NCBI GenBank assembly: GCA_016845065.1
Contig: JAERTG010000095.1
Span: forward strand, 1-64,000
Origin: Fidelibacterota bacterium
GTDB lineage: Bacteria; Fidelibacterota; UBA8477; JABMPR01
Direction of reading: 5' to 3'
Length of the DNA stretch: 64,000 nt
This document shows, piece by piece, positions 1 through 9,408 of this stretch. Position 1 is the stretch's first letter. Each line of letters starts with the position of its first letter. The position numbers and the translations under genes are program-made. The notes under the pieces were generated by a model, which was not told where the DNA came from, searched no databases, and saw only the letters and a list, made by a program, of their open reading frames with translations.

Positions 1-10
1 TACGCCACAT
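1..10 (-). CDS. Possible 5' end of a gene cut by the window edge
   Basis: On the minus strand a good Shine-Dalgarno (GGAGGA, complement of positions 15-20) lies six to eight bases before an ATG at positions 10-8, followed by codons for W and R up to the window edge. Only three codons are visible, so no product can be named. The two palindromes just upstream (29-38 and 55-69) fit a promoter region for this gene, divergent from the ABC-F gene. The call rests only on the ribosome-binding-site and start-codon arrangement. Confidence 0.4.
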
Positions 11-398
11 ACTTCCTCCGTTATTTTGTTGCATGCAATAAATAAAACAATATCAGCACCTTAGGTGCTAATTCATTTCATTTTCTTCGTTTTGAACATA
101 ATATGGGGTGAGGGTACAGCATACAAGCACTAAAAGCATCATAATTATAACGTTTCGCGCTGACTTGATCTCCCTCACTATTCGAAATACTTATTATGCC
201 GCAATAATATTTTAGCAATGCCAATATAAATCTCTTACATATTTATGAAGTAGCTGCAATTCGCCATATTATTTTAATCACACTGGACATGCAATTTTCT
301 GTTAGGACAAATAGTATCTGCTGTCACCACTATTATATTGAGTCATGTGTTTGACTATAGCAATCCCCTCGAAACTGATTTAGAAAGTAGTGCCAGTG
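11..398. other. Intergenic region, AT-rich, with two short palindromes
   Basis: No convincing coding sequence is visible in this 388-bp AT-rich stretch. Two palindromes lie near its left end: a perfect 10-bp one (TTGCATGCAA, 29-38) and one with 7-bp arms around a single base (AGCACCT/AGGTGCT, 55-69). They sit where the control region of the leftward gene at the window edge should be and may be operator sites. I see no clear sigma-70 promoter for the rightward ABC-F gene. Confidence 0.5.
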
Positions 399-2204
399 AT
401 GCCTGCAACTCTCATATCCACCCAGAACATTGATAAGTCCTATAGCAATACACGCCTGTTCAAGAACCTGTCAGTCAACATCCATTCCGGTGAACGCATT
501 GGCCTCATCGGTCCGAATGGTGCAGGCAAATCAACTCTTCTTAAAATTTTAGCCAGTCTTGAACAGGTTGATGCTGGTGAGCTTTCATCCAGCTCTGGTA
601 TCCGCATTGCTTATCTCCCCCAGGTAGATGACCTGGAGGAAAACCTATCCATCAAGGAAATCATCACCCACCATTTTCCTGATCATCTTGCCGACTGGGA
701 ACAACAAAAGCAGCTCAATGATATTCAGCATCAAATGAAGTTTTCAGACCTCGACAAGATCTGCGCTACCCTCTCAGGTGGCTGGAAAAAAAGAGTCGCA
801 CTGGCTTGTATTCTTGCTCAGGATACTGACCTGGTCCTCCTTGATGAACCAACCAATCACCTCGATCTTCAAGGGATTATTTGGCTGGAATCCTTTCTAC
901 AACAGGCCAGGTTTGCCTTTGTTCTGATAAGTCATGATCGCTTTATATTGGAAAACACCTGCAACCGTATCATGGATCTTGATCGTCGCTATAAGCAAGG
1001 TTATCTGAAAGTCAGAGGTAACTATTCTCAATTTCTCCAAGATCAGCAAAAGTATCTAGATGAGCAACGTCTTGAAGAAACAGCTCTGTCGAATAAAGTG
1101 AGGAGGGAAATTGACTGGTTGCGGCAGGGACCCAAAGCTCGGACAACCAAAGCTCAGTATCGTGTAGATAAAGCTCATGCGATGATCGATGATCTCTCAG
1201 AATTGAAACAACGAAATAATCTTCAAACAGAAGCGGGCTTAAGATTTGAGTCAGGAGATCGTCGTTCAAAGAAGCTTATGCATGCAAGGGGAATTAGCAA
1301 AACCAGAGGGGGTCAATCTCTTTTTAAAGATTTGGAATTGCTTCTTTCCCCAGGTATGAAAATTGGAATCATGGGTGTCAATGGAAGTGGAAAGAGTAGC
1401 CTGATAGACACCCTCCGCGGACGGCTGGAACCTGATACAGGTGAGGTTGAAATTACTCAGGGTGTTAATGTTGTCACTCTTGATCAATCACGCCATCTTC
1501 CGAACGAGAAGTTGTCGCTCAAACGTGCGCTCGCGCCAGATGGGGATACAGTGTTGTTTCATGGCACCCCGATGCATGTCAGTGCCTGGGCCAAGAAGTT
1601 TCTCTTTCAGAAAGAGCAGCTAGAACTACCTGTCACCCAACTTTCTGGTGGAGAAAGGGCGCGCGTTCTATTAGCCAATATTATGTTGGAGAAGGCTGAA
1701 ATTCTCATACTGGATGAACCAACCAATGATTTGGATATCCCTACCCTTGAGGTACTGGAAGAGAGCTTGCTTGAATTTACTGGTGCCCTTCTCCTCATCA
1801 CCCATGATCGGTATTTAATGGATCGAGTTTGCGATGAAATCATCTATCTCACTGGGAATGGAACCGTTAAGGTTTTTGCTGATACCTTTCAATTATCCAA
1901 CTACCAAAAATCCTTAGTTGTTGTGAATAAACCAACAGAAGTGCGCATTCCCGGTAGCAACAAACTAAGACACCAGGAACTTAAAACTTTACGTAAAGCA
2001 TTTAGTAAAATTGAGCGAGATATTGATAAAGCTGAATTAAACAAACAGTCCCTGGAGAATGAGCTTCATGATCCTGATAATGCGACTGACCCCACCAAAC
2101 TTGAAGACCTATCACAAGCTATCCATAAATTAAACATTGAAATTGAATTGCTTGTGGAGACTTGGGAATCCCAGGGTAGTAAAATTGCAGAATTGGAGAA
2201 ATAG
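399..2204 (+). CDS. uup: ABC-F family ATPase, Uup-like
   Basis: This soluble protein of about 600 residues has two ABC ATPase domains and no membrane segments, as in the ABC-F family of ribosome- or DNA-associated ATPases. Domain 1 shows Walker A GPNGAGKST, the signature LSGGWKKR and Walker B LLDEPTNHLD. Domain 2 shows GVNGSGKSS, LSGGERAR and LILDEPTNDLD. Between them is the charged linker with a WLRQGPKARTTKAQ stretch typical of Uup. The last roughly 80 residues are a charged helical segment like the Uup C-terminal coiled coil. Uup homologues are linked to ribosome function and to suppression of precise transposon excision; the exact role here is inferred. I chose ATG 399; an in-frame GTG at 390 is possible. 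It is monocistronic and convergent with the next gene. Confidence 0.9.
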   Translation: MPATLISTQNIDKSYSNTRLFKNLSVNIHSGERIGLIGPNGAGKSTLLKILASLEQVDAGELSSSSGIRIAYLPQVDDLEENLSIKEIITHHFPDHLADWEQQKQLNDIQHQMKFSDLDKICATLSGGWKKRVALACILAQDTDLVLLDEPTNHLDLQGIIWLESFLQQARFAFVLISHDRFILENTCNRIMDLDRRYKQGYLKVRGNYSQFLQDQQKYLDEQRLEETALSNKVRREIDWLRQGPKARTTKAQYRVDKAHAMIDDLSELKQRNNLQTEAGLRFESGDRRSKKLMHARGISKTRGGQSLFKDLELLLSPGMKIGIMGVNGSGKSSLIDTLRGRLEPDTGEVEITQGVNVVTLDQSRHLPNEKLSLKRALAPDGDTVLFHGTPMHVSAWAKKFLFQKEQLELPVTQLSGGERARVLLANIMLEKAEILILDEPTNDLDIPTLEVLEESLLEFTGALLLITHDRYLMDRVCDEIIYLTGNGTVKVFADTFQLSNYQKSLVVVNKPTEVRIPGSNKLRHQELKTLRKAFSKIERDIDKAELNKQSLENELHDPDNATDPTKLEDLSQAIHKLNIEIELLVETWESQGSKIAELEK

Positions 2205-2259
2205 GTTGGTACCGAGGCACTCATCATCCTCAGGTTTTCACCGTTTTTTTTCGCAAGGA

Positions 2260-5200
2260 TTATCTCGGGAAGGAAGTCTTTCTGCATATTCTATCATAAG
2301 GACAATAACGGCAAGCCTGCCGCTCATCTCTATCCGTCAGTGGGAAATGGTTATCAGCCAGAAACCGTGCATAGGTTAGCGTCTCTGCTTTAATTCGTTC
2401 AACCGTCCAGTCAGCCTGACCACCGATGGGCTGGGTTACCTTGGATCGAGAGGATACTGTGTCCATCACGGGGTGGTCCGCATCCACATCTCCGATGTAT
2501 CCCTTTATTCCAATTGCGTTGTCCCTGAATCCCTTGATCTGTTCATAGGTTAATACTATATCACTTTCAGGATATTGTGATTTAAGAACCAGATAATAAA
2601 AAAGCATCTGACTTGTCCAGAGCTCTTTACTCTCTTTCATATCAACCTTGCCAGTTTTATAGTCAGTAGCCCAGACATGTTTCCCCGATACCATTACTCG
2701 ATCTATTTTACCAAGGAGTGAGAGTTTTATGGAGCTTCCCTCTATTTTATAGGCTGGCCAGGATTGGGCATCCTCTGTATCCCCAAATGCCTGCTCATGC
2801 AGACCTCTTTCAGGAAACGCTCGTAACACATCAAGTTCTATCTTTAGCATAGCAGCAATGAGGTTCTGCTCAACATCCTGGAAATTCTTAAAATATAACT
2901 CACCCCATTTATTGTGAAGCAGGTCTGCATCTAGATCAATTCCCTTTTCATCCAGTAGAGAATTCGAAATCCCTTCTAGTTTAATCAAGGCAGCAGAGAA
3001 ATTATCAGTGGCCAACTCAAAGCCACCATCCTCACCAAAACGCTCAAGGACTTTATGAACCAGGTTCCCCACCTCAATTTCCTCACGCTCAGCAATATCC
3101 GTTTCAGCGGCTTCCAACCGAAGTTTACGACTATACCAATATCTTTGCGGACATTTGATCAGGTCATCAAAGGCAGAAGCCGAGATATGATCGAATTCAC
3201 TGATATCATGACTATAGAGTTTACCCTGCCATTCGCCCTTGGCAGTGGGTTGTATCAGCTGATTGTGTCGAGCCTGCCGAGGAGTTTTTGGGTTGCTAAA
3301 ACGCTTTCCAGCTGATTGACCGTATTGTTGGTCCTGCGTGAGGGTTGTTAGTTTAGGATAGTCTAATTTATCTAAATACTGACAGAAAGTACTTTCCTGT
3401 AGCACTGCCCCATCGGCGTTCCGAGTTGGTGCTGAGAGGTGTAGGCGACCACTGGGAAAACTCAACCACTGTTTAAATAAATACAAATTGAGAAACCAGG
3501 GGTTAAGTGAAGGTGGTTTTAAATATGGGTTCGTGTTTATTGTTAATGGAAACTGTCCCTCAGTTAGACCCATAACAAATAGATGCCCATCCTTTAAATT
3601 CAATGTGTCTAGAAGTGAGATGACATCAATCCCAAAACCCTGACTGGCTGAAGCAACTTCAACTCCACGCAAACGCTCCCTCAATTCTCGATTCAGGTCA
3701 GCAAAACTCCCCTTGCGATTTAAATATTGCTTCCAATCTTTGCTTAAACCAAGAGTGGCGTTCTTCAATGATGTATACGATTTTGACGCTACACTCCCTG
3801 GTTCCAGACGGTGGGCGAACTGAAAGTTCTTCAGTACTTCAATCAACCAATCAGCTGCTTCTACCAAACCAAGAGGTTGACCAGTTTGCCAGGAATCTGA
3901 AAGAAAGTGCAGTAGGTCATTGGCAGATTCCTTAAGTTTGGGATGATCGGTTAACTCCGGAAGCGTTTCATCAATATGAGTGACACCAAGTTTTCGCATT
4001 TCAATGTCAAGCTTTAATCTTGCATAACCCTCCTCCCCGCTAGGAATTACCAACGGATGGAGCCAAACAGACATGGCCAGATCCCAGGATAGTTGCTGTC
4101 GTAGACGACCCTGAATAAGTGCAAAGGCCAGATGTGTAATCGGTCGCTCCATCACGGGTTCACGTTTACTAAGCCGAACCGATATCCCCTGTTGGTCAAA
4201 GACCCTTTTAATGGCTGGGACATATCGCTCCATGGAGGAGACAGCAATCCGGATTCCTGCAGGAGCAACACCCCCCATGATTAATTGTCTTATTTGGTCT
4301 CCTACCAGCACCGCCTCCTCTTGAATGGAGAAACAGGGTGTATAACTATGCAGTTTCTCCTTCGAAGGCATTTCTTCTTGCAGAAGCCAGGCTTCAATCG
4401 ACATATCAAAGCCTGACACTGCCCGACCACTTTTAAGGGGATCAAAAAATATGAGGTCACGTTCTTTCGAAAGCGATTTTAAGAACTCATAGTCTGAAGG
4501 AGATGTGGAGTGAATTGAATTCACAATGATCTTCATTGAATCAGGAAGAAGTTTCAAATCAGTATTTTGCCCTGGAGTCTGTATAGATAGTTTCTCGCAC
4601 CACCCCAAAAAATCTGCATAAAGTTCCTGTTTCCCATCAACAACCTCATCACCACCCCCAGCCTTAAAGAACGCCTCAGCCAGACGATTGATTACCCCCC
4701 ACTGCAATCGTTTCCCCGAAAGTTGTGCTATGCCTAAACGTGTCAGGTAGGGTGTAAGTCGGCGACCTTCTGGCTCAGTCATTCTTCTGACTTCTCCAAG
4801 AGTCCGTATCTGCAACCTCGGATGATTGAGTCCAGCCTTCGCCAGAGATTGAGCCAACAATTCTCCACTATTTTTTGTGGGCTCTATGATGAGAATTTCT
4901 GACAGATCATCCTGTCGTTTAATAATCTCGCTCAATTGCGGGTTTAGATTCTGCGCACCAGGCAGTACGGGTTTTAATCCAATCCCATACTTATATGTGG
5001 CCAGGCTTTTGAAATACAGTTCTTCTTCAAAGGCGATAGGAATAAGTGTGTCGTATCGATTGAAGTAAAGCTCTCCGCGCGCCTCTATTCCATACATATG
5101 TTTAAGCATCCATAGGTAAGTCTGAATTTGATACCAATATGCATGCTGCTTTAACTGAGACTTATTGGGAACTTCCCTATCTGTTTTATAGTCAAGAACA

Positions 5201-8200
5201 ACCCAGTCGTCTCCTGACTGATATAGTAGATCAATAATACCTGAAATTTTAAACATGTGAGTCGTGTTTTGGAGAAATCCAAAGACAGGTAATTCAGGTA
5301 ACTTCTTGCTCTGTTCTAGTATAGAAATTTTGTGTGCTAACTGGCTTCCTCGGTATATCGCTAGACAATCGGTAAGATCCTCGATGTATTGATTTTGTAT
5401 TTCCAGGTCAGGGACGTTTCCTTCTTCAAGAAACAATCTGATTTGGTCTAAATGATTTTCCGGACTAAACCACTCCATTTCCATGGCTCGGTGTAAAAGT
5501 AAACCAAAGGTTTTTGGAGCCGTAGCAAGATCAAGATCGTCACCCAACTGACTTTCATCAGATCCCGAATAATCCTTCTTGTCCATCCACTTCATAATGG
5601 TATGGGGTGATATTTCACGATACACAAGGTGTTGCATAACTGGATCAATGCTGGAAATTTCAGCTACCGACGAGATGCCACGAGAGGTTTCTGCCTGTAA
5701 GATGTCTGACCCTGGGGTCAGTTCGTATTTAACCGCAGGAGTTGACCTGTTCTTCCACTCCCTCTGCAAAGCTTGAGGATCGCCGAGGGCTAGTTCTTTA
5801 TCCAGATCCAAGTCGAGCACAGGCTGTAAGTACCTGCTCCACCGTGAACTTATCGGCGCTTTGATGTCAGGTTTTATTTTAGCAATAAAACCAACACCGA
5901 ACTTGGCTCGAGTCACAGCAACATAGAAAAGCCTTTTATCTTCAGCCTCTTCCTCTGCCTTCGTTTGTATCTTTATCTGCTCATGCATCCACGTTTTGTG
6001 ACTGGTATTTTTCGAGTCAATAGTAATACCGGCCTGCCAGTCACCCTCATGACGACCAAGGAAAATACCACTCCTGTCAGCAGGTATTGGAGATTGCATG
6101 CCAGGTAAAAGAACTACAGGATATTCAAGTCCCTTTGCCTTATGTATTGTTAAAATCTGAACTTTTGCTGCTCCTGGCAGTTCGGCCTGTGAAGCATCTC
6201 CATGTTGAATCTGAAATTTGAAGTATTCATGAATTTCTCGTATTCCAAGACCATCTAGAGATAGCTGATGAACGGTGAGAATAATCCGATCCAGATTTGC
6301 CAGCCGTAGCCTTCCCCCAGTCTCGGATATCCAGGCCAATCGTCTCTCATCTTCAGAAACAATCATCTCAATGAGGCGATCCAAAGGTTCCCTGGCACTT
6401 GCCCGTTGCCAGTCCCTCAGTGTATCACAAATTTCAGGATGCAATTGCCTGAGACCATTCCATACCCAACCTGAACTGATATGAACTTGAGCGGCCTCCT
6501 TTAGCTGCTGAATGTCCTGGTCCTTCATCACAAAAAATGGACTTCGCAGAACTCCAACTAGAGCTTGGTCGTCCAGTGGATTAATAAGCACGCTGAGTAA
6601 GTGATAAATATCATAAATCTCTTGCTGCTCAAACAATCCCTTGCTTGATAAAACTTCAAACTCGATACCCTTGTTTGTGAAAATGCGAATGTAATCAAGG
6701 ATTGAAGTGAATGACCTTAACAGGATTCCAACCGATGGTCCACTCTCCGGTTCGAGATGATTACTCTTTACCCAATCCAACCACTCCAATGTCAGATCGG
6801 CAGTCTTAATGATATCAACAGCTGACCCTCTGGATGCGACATCATCGAGAACAACACTAACAGTACACCTCGATAATCCCATATTATTATCAGCATAAGA
6901 TGTGCTTATAGCTGCTTTAGCATGTCTAAATACCGTTTCGTACAATTCAATATTGTCAAGGTCGTCGTTACCAGGGAAGGCTGCACTTATCAGAGGATTG
7001 ATAACTTCTGAAACATATCTGGGGGATGAACGGTAGGTCTCATCTGCAGTGAGAACCCACCCATCATCGTTTTTTATAATATCCCTTACCCGATTCATCA
7101 CCTGAACATCAGCTTGATTAAAACGATATATGGACTGTTTTGTGTCCCCTACTATAAAAAGTCCCTGACTTCGAAGGACTCCCTCACCACCTTCCGCAAT
7201 GAGCCTGACAATATCCCATCGTACATCATTGGTATCCTGAAACTCATCGAAGAGGATATGCTGATACCGTTGCTCATATAAAGCGGCTATCTCCCCATCC
7301 AGAAGAAGTTCTCTGGTTTTGAGCATGACTTCGTTAAAGCTCAGGATGCCTTCTCGCTTCAGACGTTGGTTCAATGCTAGCCAGTACCCGTTAAAGAATT
7401 TTGCTAAATGGTGGTTAACCAGGCATGCTTCAATATCCCATATACTGGGAATCTCATGCATCAGAGTATCATAGGGAAGGAGCTGCTCTACCATTTCCTT
7501 AAAGCTCCTGAGCCGAACCCTGATCTCGTCCTTAAAATCCTCGGGCCAGACATTTGAAGGAACGGATGGTCGTTTTAGGTAATTTTTACGATCCTTCGTC
7601 AGAGCAATTCGACGAACAAACTCGATGAGTTCCTGGCCATATCGATAGTCGTCTTCAATTGGATTCCTCAGAAGATCCATCAAATCATGTAATGTCTTGT
7701 ACTGTGGGTGCGTGCTATCCAACATAGCAGCTTCTGATGGGAAGTCATCCAACAGGTGAATCAAGGCGGGTTCAATCTTTGATAACACTTGTGGCAGCGG
7801 ATGCTTTGCTTTGAATTCAGATCGTAGTTCATCTGGTGCTTTATTGCGATGATGTTCAAGCCATCCCACCATCAGTTGCGCCTGGGCCTGGAACTTTTTC
7901 ACATATTCGCTGATATGACGAATAGACAGGTGATCCAAAAGAACCTTCAAATCTGCATTGTTGTTACGACTGGAATCCCGTAAGTACTTTTCCCAGGTTT
8001 CCAGCTCCATGCGTTGTGTATCAGCCTCATCCTGAATTCTGAATTCTGGATCAATTTCCAGACGCTCCGCTTGTTCTCTCAAGATTTGAGCACAGAACGA
8101 ATCAATAGTCGAAATAGCATTTTTAGGGAAGGTTGAACGCAAATGCATTTTAGTAGTCTTGGAGGCGGATCTGAGCGAGGAACCAAAACCAGGTTCAACA

Positions 8201-8463
8201 TTCTCGAGTGCTTCGTCATTAAGTAGTTTATTCAAGTCGTCATAAATACGCCCGGCCATTTCCGCAGCCGCTTTACGAGTGAAGGTGATGACCAAAATAT
8301 TTGAAGCATCTTTTTTGGAGAGTTGCGCCTCATGTTGCCTGGCGAATTCGTTCATGATGGCTGAGTAGCGTTTTGAGAGCAGCCAGGTCTTTCCAGCACC
8401 TGCACAAGCCTCAATAAATACGTTTTTATTGAGATCAAATACTTTGCTTAGATCCATGTTCAT
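2260..8463 (-). CDS. addAB: AddA-AddB fusion: UvrD-type helicase-nuclease joined to AddB-type Fe-S nuclease
   Basis: This single 2067-residue frame carries both subunits of an AddAB-type recombination helicase-nuclease, which resects double-strand breaks for RecA. The N-terminal part is AddA/RecB-like: Walker A ACAGAGKT (19-26), motif Ia ITFTRKAAAEM (about 59-69), Walker B LFDEFQDTN (about 405), VGDTKQSIYRF (about 440), HKAKGLEYPVVLLP (about 775) and FYVAVTRAK (about 845). It ends in a PD-(D/E)XK nuclease with VLDYKTD (about 1090). A second, AddB-like part begins near residue 1180 (LIIEPTKNSGELL). It includes VMGLTEGQFP (about 1630), a lone Cys in LIKCPQRYWYS (about 1769), a second nuclease motif ATDYKTG (about 1930) and the C-terminal Cys2051, Cys2054, Cys2060 set that normally completes a [4Fe-4S] cluster. 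Both nuclease sites look intact. AddA and AddB are usually two separate proteins. The frame is continuous, with no stop or alternative gene at the junction (about position 4900). Confidence 0.9.
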   Translation of the reverse strand: MNMDLSKVFDLNKNVFIEACAGAGKTWLLSKRYSAIMNEFARQHEAQLSKKDASNILVITFTRKAAAEMAGRIYDDLNKLLNDEALENVEPGFGSSLRSASKTTKMHLRSTFPKNAISTIDSFCAQILREQAERLEIDPEFRIQDEADTQRMELETWEKYLRDSSRNNNADLKVLLDHLSIRHISEYVKKFQAQAQLMVGWLEHHRNKAPDELRSEFKAKHPLPQVLSKIEPALIHLLDDFPSEAAMLDSTHPQYKTLHDLMDLLRNPIEDDYRYGQELIEFVRRIALTKDRKNYLKRPSVPSNVWPEDFKDEIRVRLRSFKEMVEQLLPYDTLMHEIPSIWDIEACLVNHHLAKFFNGYWLALNQRLKREGILSFNEVMLKTRELLLDGEIAALYEQRYQHILFDEFQDTNDVRWDIVRLIAEGGEGVLRSQGLFIVGDTKQSIYRFNQADVQVMNRVRDIIKNDDGWVLTADETYRSSPRYVSEVINPLISAAFPGNDDLDNIELYETVFRHAKAAISTSYADNNMGLSRCTVSVVLDDVASRGSAVDIIKTADLTLEWLDWVKSNHLEPESGPSVGILLRSFTSILDYIRIFTNKGIEFEVLSSKGLFEQQEIYDIYHLLSVLINPLDDQALVGVLRSPFFVMKDQDIQQLKEAAQVHISSGWVWNGLRQLHPEICDTLRDWQRASAREPLDRLIEMIVSEDERRLAWISETGGRLRLANLDRIILTVHQLSLDGLGIREIHEYFKFQIQHGDASQAELPGAAKVQILTIHKAKGLEYPVVLLPGMQSPIPADRSGIFLGRHEGDWQAGITIDSKNTSHKTWMHEQIKIQTKAEEEAEDKRLFYVAVTRAKFGVGFIAKIKPDIKAPISSRWSRYLQPVLDLDLDKELALGDPQALQREWKNRSTPAVKYELTPGSDILQAETSRGISSVAEISSIDPVMQHLVYREISPHTIMKWMDKKDYSGSDESQLGDDLDLATAPKTFGLLLHRAMEMEWFSPENHLDQIRLFLEEGNVPDLEIQNQYIEDLTDCLAIYRGSQLAHKISILEQSKKLPELPVFGFLQNTTHMFKISGIIDLLYQSGDDWVVLDYKTDREVPNKSQLKQHAYWYQIQTYLWMLKHMYGIEARGELYFNRYDTLIPIAFEEELYFKSLATYKYGIGLKPVLPGAQNLNPQLSEIIKRQDDLSEILIIEPTKNSGELLAQSLAKAGLNHPRLQIRTLGEVRRMTEPEGRRLTPYLTRLGIAQLSGKRLQWGVINRLAEAFFKAGGGDEVVDGKQELYADFLGWCEKLSIQTPGQNTDLKLLPDSMKIIVNSIHSTSPSDYEFLKSLSKERDLIFFDPLKSGRAVSGFDMSIEAWLLQEEMPSKEKLHSYTPCFSIQEEAVLVGDQIRQLIMGGVAPAGIRIAVSSMERYVPAIKRVFDQQGISVRLSKREPVMERPITHLAFALIQGRLRQQLSWDLAMSVWLHPLVIPSGEEGYARLKLDIEMRKLGVTHIDETLPELTDHPKLKESANDLLHFLSDSWQTGQPLGLVEAADWLIEVLKNFQFAHRLEPGSVASKSYTSLKNATLGLSKDWKQYLNRKGSFADLNRELRERLRGVEVASASQGFGIDVISLLDTLNLKDGHLFVMGLTEGQFPLTINTNPYLKPPSLNPWFLNLYLFKQWLSFPSGRLHLSAPTRNADGAVLQESTFCQYLDKLDYPKLTTLTQDQQYGQSAGKRFSNPKTPRQARHNQLIQPTAKGEWQGKLYSHDISEFDHISASAFDDLIKCPQRYWYSRKLRLEAAETDIAEREEIEVGNLVHKVLERFGEDGGFELATDNFSAALIKLEGISNSLLDEKGIDLDADLLHNKWGELYFKNFQDVEQNLIAAMLKIELDVLRAFPERGLHEQAFGDTEDAQSWPAYKIEGSSIKLSLLGKIDRVMVSGKHVWATDYKTGKVDMKESKELWTSQMLFYYLVLKSQYPESDIVLTYEQIKGFRDNAIGIKGYIGDVDADHPVMDTVSSRSKVTQPIGGQADWTVERIKAETLTYARFLADNHFPLTDRDERQACRYCPYDRICRKTSFPR

Positions 8464-8552
8464 GTATTTCTTTTTTTTGAAGGAAAGTTAAAAGTATTAA
8501 TGTTTTACTATATGTACTCCATTGCCTGGAGTATAAAACAGTGAGGATGATA

Positions 8553-8975
8553 CTATTGCTTATCAATAATACTGAGTAGTCTCTGCGAAAAATCAGGTTT
8601 TAAGTCAGCCATATATTTTTCCACACCTGGCATGGCAACTATCCTGTGAACAGCTTCTTCCAGAGCAAGAATTTCACTTTCATCAAGTGCTCCGGCATCG
8701 GCCTGCTCACATTGAGCTTCAAACCCCTGGAACGCAGCATTCACCATGAGGGTCATACTAAGCTCCTCATCAGGACCGCTGGCTTCAAGGCCTTTTGATA
8801 GCTTCGCCCACAACACAGGTTGATCCATAAAATCATGCATCATATCATCTGCTTTACCACTTCCAGACTTTTCCTTCGTGCCCCGCATCTGTTTAGTATT
8901 ATTATAAATTTTAAATGCCAAAATAATGAATAACACAATTGTGATAGCTGCGGCAAATATATCTAGTGAGCTCAT
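8553..8975 (-). CDS. Small membrane-anchored protein of unknown function
   Basis: This 140-residue protein has one N-terminal hydrophobic helix (about residues 7-24) followed by a short basic stretch (KIYNNTKQMRGTKEK) and a soluble acidic, helix-rich tail. That predicts an inner-membrane anchor with a cytoplasmic tail. I do not recognise the family. It lies just upstream of the AddAB fusion on the same strand, with about 90 bp between them, and may share its transcript; nothing else ties the two functionally. Confidence 0.65.
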   Translation of the reverse strand: MSSLDIFAAAITIVLFIILAFKIYNNTKQMRGTKEKSGSGKADDMMHDFMDQPVLWAKLSKGLEASGPDEELSMTLMVNAAFQGFEAQCEQADAGALDESEILALEEAVHRIVAMPGVEKYMADLKPDFSQRLLSIIDKQ

Positions 8976-9053
8976 GCGTCCCTCTCAAGAAAAAAGAGTT
9001 TAAAAATACAAGCTTTAAGTTATTTCAATAAAACCTGACTTAAAACTTAAAGA

Positions 9054-9266
9054 TTAACTCGTAAACAAGTCCAGTATATTCCCAAGTGCACTGGTCTCAG
9101 ATTTATATATTTCTGTATACCTGCAATTCATACAGGTAACTGTCGTAAATTTTTTGTTCTGAACGTCAAAGATTTTTGACAATCCACCACCAGTAGCTGC
9201 AAACTGACCGGTTTCATATTCGTTATTTTTACATTTTGGACAATGCCAATTGCTATGTTGCATCAA
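9054..9266 (-). CDS. Zinc-ribbon protein, DUF2082-like
   Basis: This 70-residue protein has two CxxC knuckles (CPKC near residue 9 and CMNC near residue 46) that would bind one zinc ion, followed by YTEIYKSE. The layout matches the small Zn-ribbon nucleic-acid-binding family annotated as DUF2082. The family function is not established, and the nucleic-acid role is only inferred from the fold. It is a stand-alone gene between the EamA transporter and the small membrane protein, all on the minus strand. Confidence 0.75.
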   Translation of the reverse strand: MMQHSNWHCPKCKNNEYETGQFAATGGGLSKIFDVQNKKFTTVTCMNCRYTEIYKSETSALGNILDLFTS

Positions 9267-9408
9267 GGTATCCCTATTACTCTTCTCATTAAGGAATGTT
9301 TATTTTTCAAAAAAACACGTGTTCTGATTCAATAGATAAGTGGATGAATGTAGTTAATAGAACTGTAATCCACAATACTCATGCTTCTGCACCAATGTGA
9401 TGGAATTT

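Noticed and set aside
2212-2245. Possible terminator between the ABC-F and AddAB stops
   Set aside because: CCGAGG and CCTCAGG form only a short stem with a bulge before a T-rich stretch, too weak to call.
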